From Gammaproteobacteria bacterium (GTDB taxonomy: Bacteria; Pseudomonadota; Gammaproteobacteria; JACQPQ01): DNA of 51,113 nt. Positions 50,142-51,113 of this stretch are shown here, in pieces. The number at the start of each line of letters is the position of its first letter. Within the stretch, counting starts at the first letter, position 1. A model generated the notes under the pieces. That model was not told the DNA's origin. It saw nothing but the letters and a program-made list of their open reading frames with translations, and did no database searches. The translations under genes and the position numbers were made by a program. Location: contig JACQPQ010000025.1 of assembly GCA_016207405.1 (NCBI GenBank), positions 1 to 51,113 of the forward strand. Reading direction: 5' to 3'.

Positions 50142-50788
50142 AGCAAAGCTCTCTTCTTCGTATCACTGAAATTTTTTATTCCTTGCAAGGCGAAACGAGA
50201 CGAGTGGGTATCCCAACGGTTTTTATCCGTTTAACCGGCTGTCCTTTAAGGTGCCGCTATTGTGATACTGCCTATGCTTTCAAAGGGGGCACCGTGATGA
50301 CCTTTTGCGATATTCTAGACAGAGTTCAGGCGTATGCTTGTCAAACCGTAACGGTAACCGGTGGTGAGCCATTGGCACAAAAACCTTGTATTCCTTTTCT
50401 TTCTGAACTTTGTGATTTGGGTTATAAAGTTTCTTTAGAAACGAGCGGTGCGCTCGATATGGGGGAAGTGGATAAACGGGTTATAAAGATCATGGACCTT
50501 AAAACGCCTTCATCTGGTGAAGCCCATCGCAATCATTGGGCCAATTTAAACTATCTTCAAAAACAAGACGAGATTAAATGTGTGATAGGAAGTAGGGAAG
50601 ACTATCAATGGGCGAAAGCGATAGTGTCAAAACAACACTTACCGGAACTTTGCGAGGTGTTATTTTCTCCCAGTTATCAAGAACTCCCTGCTAGTCAGTT
50701 AGCGGATTGGATTTTGGAAGACAAACTTCCTGTTCGGTTTCAAATTCAGTTGCATAAAATTTTATGGGGAGATGTTCCGGGGAAATAG
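50138..50788 (+). CDS. queE: 7-Carboxy-7-deazaguanine synthase
   Basis: Radical SAM enzyme making CDG on the way to queuosine, 216 aa. The cluster motif is GCPLRCRYCDTAYAF (C35, C39, C42). Other motifs are EIFYSLQGETRRVGIPTVFI, VTVTGGEPLAQ, SLETSGAL and MDLKTPSSGE. The ATG overlaps the TusA-like stop (ATGA). queC and queD are not in the window. A tRNA thiolation enzyme next to a queuosine gene groups two tRNA wobble or core modification functions. Confidence 0.94.
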   Translation: MKQSSLLRITEIFYSLQGETRRVGIPTVFIRLTGCPLRCRYCDTAYAFKGGTVMTFCDILDRVQAYACQTVTVTGGEPLAQKPCIPFLSELCDLGYKVSLETSGALDMGEVDKRVIKIMDLKTPSSGEAHRNHWANLNYLQKQDEIKCVIGSREDYQWAKAIVSKQHLPELCEVLFSPSYQELPASQLADWILEDKLPVRFQIQLHKILWGDVPGK

Positions 50789-50844
50789 GAAAATTTGTTT
50801 GGTTTCCGCGAGCAAAGGTCACTACAAACTAACCACTCTTTATT

Positions 50845-51113
50845 ATGTACACCAGAGATGACCACATCGATATTCTAAGAGGCATTGCCATCTTCACTAT
50901 GGTAGCCGCCAACTGGGCGGCGCTTATTCTTGCAGAGCCGCATCCTTTTTGGCTTAGAGCCTATGGAAGTATTGCTGCTCCTCTTTTTGTGTTCATTGCA
51001 GGGATGATGGTTGCGCTCACAGAAAAAAAACATCACCGCACGTTTAAATATTTCACACATCGCGGCGCATAACTTATGGTGATAGGTGCGGCGCTCGATA
51101 TGTATATTTATCA
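50845..51113 (+). pseudogene. Membrane acyltransferase (HGSNAT/DUF1624-like), in-frame stop, cut by window end
   Basis: From ATG 50845 the frame reads HIDILRGIAIFTMVAANWAA, FWLRAYGSIAAPLFVFIAG and KYFTHRGA, then TAA at 51070-51072. The same frame continues LMVIGAALDMYIY to the window edge. In relatives this region runs on (RGA-x-LMVIGAALDMYI), so TAA probably replaced TTA (Leu). The product belongs to the heparan-alpha-glucosaminide N-acetyltransferase-like (acyltransferase 3 superfamily) membrane enzymes. Either it is a nonsense mutant or the base is a sequencing error. No SD is seen. Confidence 0.72.

Noticed and set aside
1-51113. tRNA or rRNA genes, prophage or insertion-sequence transposase
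   Set aside because: I looked through the intergenic stretches and coding frames and saw no cloverleaf, rRNA segment, phage structural gene or transposase. Repeats here are all short palindromes.

Overview
The window is a gene-dense chromosomal segment of a gammaproteobacterium, probably in or near the Legionellales/Coxiella-like lineages. This placement is inferred from gene order and protein character, not from a search. Supporting signs are the lptD-surA-pdxA order, zapA followed by 6S RNA and a 5-formyltetrahydrofolate cyclo-ligase, a hemC-hemDX-hemY block, ubiquinone genes (ubiD, ubiH), and a two-subunit (alpha/beta) E1 2-oxoacid dehydrogenase. Genes are tightly packed, often with ATGA or TAATG overlaps, and several lack a Shine-Dalgarno (SD) sequence.

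Layout. 1-2.4 kb: minus-strand psd (cut by the window edge), phhB and purB. 2.4-5.7 kb: pdhA-pdhB-pdhC. 5.7-6.7 kb: decayed accessory DNA with a DUF2442 gene, a repeat, and a broken DUF2281/PemK toxin-antitoxin pair. 6.7-9.2 kb: a Na+/H+ antiporter-like gene and hisC. 9.2-10.6 kb: an AAA/DUF4143 ATPase with a large palindrome over its promoter, beside a duplicated scrap of pdxA. 10.6-15.7 kb: pdxH-lptD-surA-pdxA (minus). 15.9-21.3 kb: a small exported protein, a CDF transporter, ubiD, hemN, fau, 6S RNA, zapA and a small coiled-coil gene. 21.4-24.1 kb: pepP and ubiH. 24.1-29.8 kb: three long exported proteins of unknown function (minus), one with an inactivated trypsin-like domain. 30.1-38.0 kb: icd, a glutamine amidotransferase, gpmI, a DUF2147 protein, a BepA-like metalloprotease, aroE and dnaB. 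38.2-41.6 kb: ispG, parB, parA and an SMR transporter. 41.8-47.2 kb: recG, hemY, a hemD-hemX fusion and hemC. 47.2-50.8 kb: a BrnT/BrnA module between two copies of a gene 5' end, a small exported protein, then a PP-loop enzyme, a TusA-like protein and queE in one tight run. The right end holds the start of a membrane acyltransferase gene with an in-frame stop.

The genes cover central carbon metabolism (E1/E2, icd, gpmI), heme synthesis (hemN, hemC, hemD), vitamin B6 (pdxA, pdxH), outer-membrane assembly (lptD, surA, BepA-like), quinones, isoprenoids, and chromosome segregation and replication (parAB, dnaB, zapA, recG).

The most distinctive signal is a family of short palindromes that begin with GTAG, the hallmark of REP elements. 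They have several unrelated stems and are often preceded by a TAGGA(T/G)T heptamer run and a TTAGTTTTGTAG leader. One copy lies in frame inside ubiH, and another supplies the C-terminus and stop codon of parA. Other notable points are a TA module flanked by a partial gene duplication, a candidate AUA start codon in an ATAA overlap, a symmetric operator-promoter at the ATPase gene, and promoters placed so close to start codons that transcripts would be leaderless.
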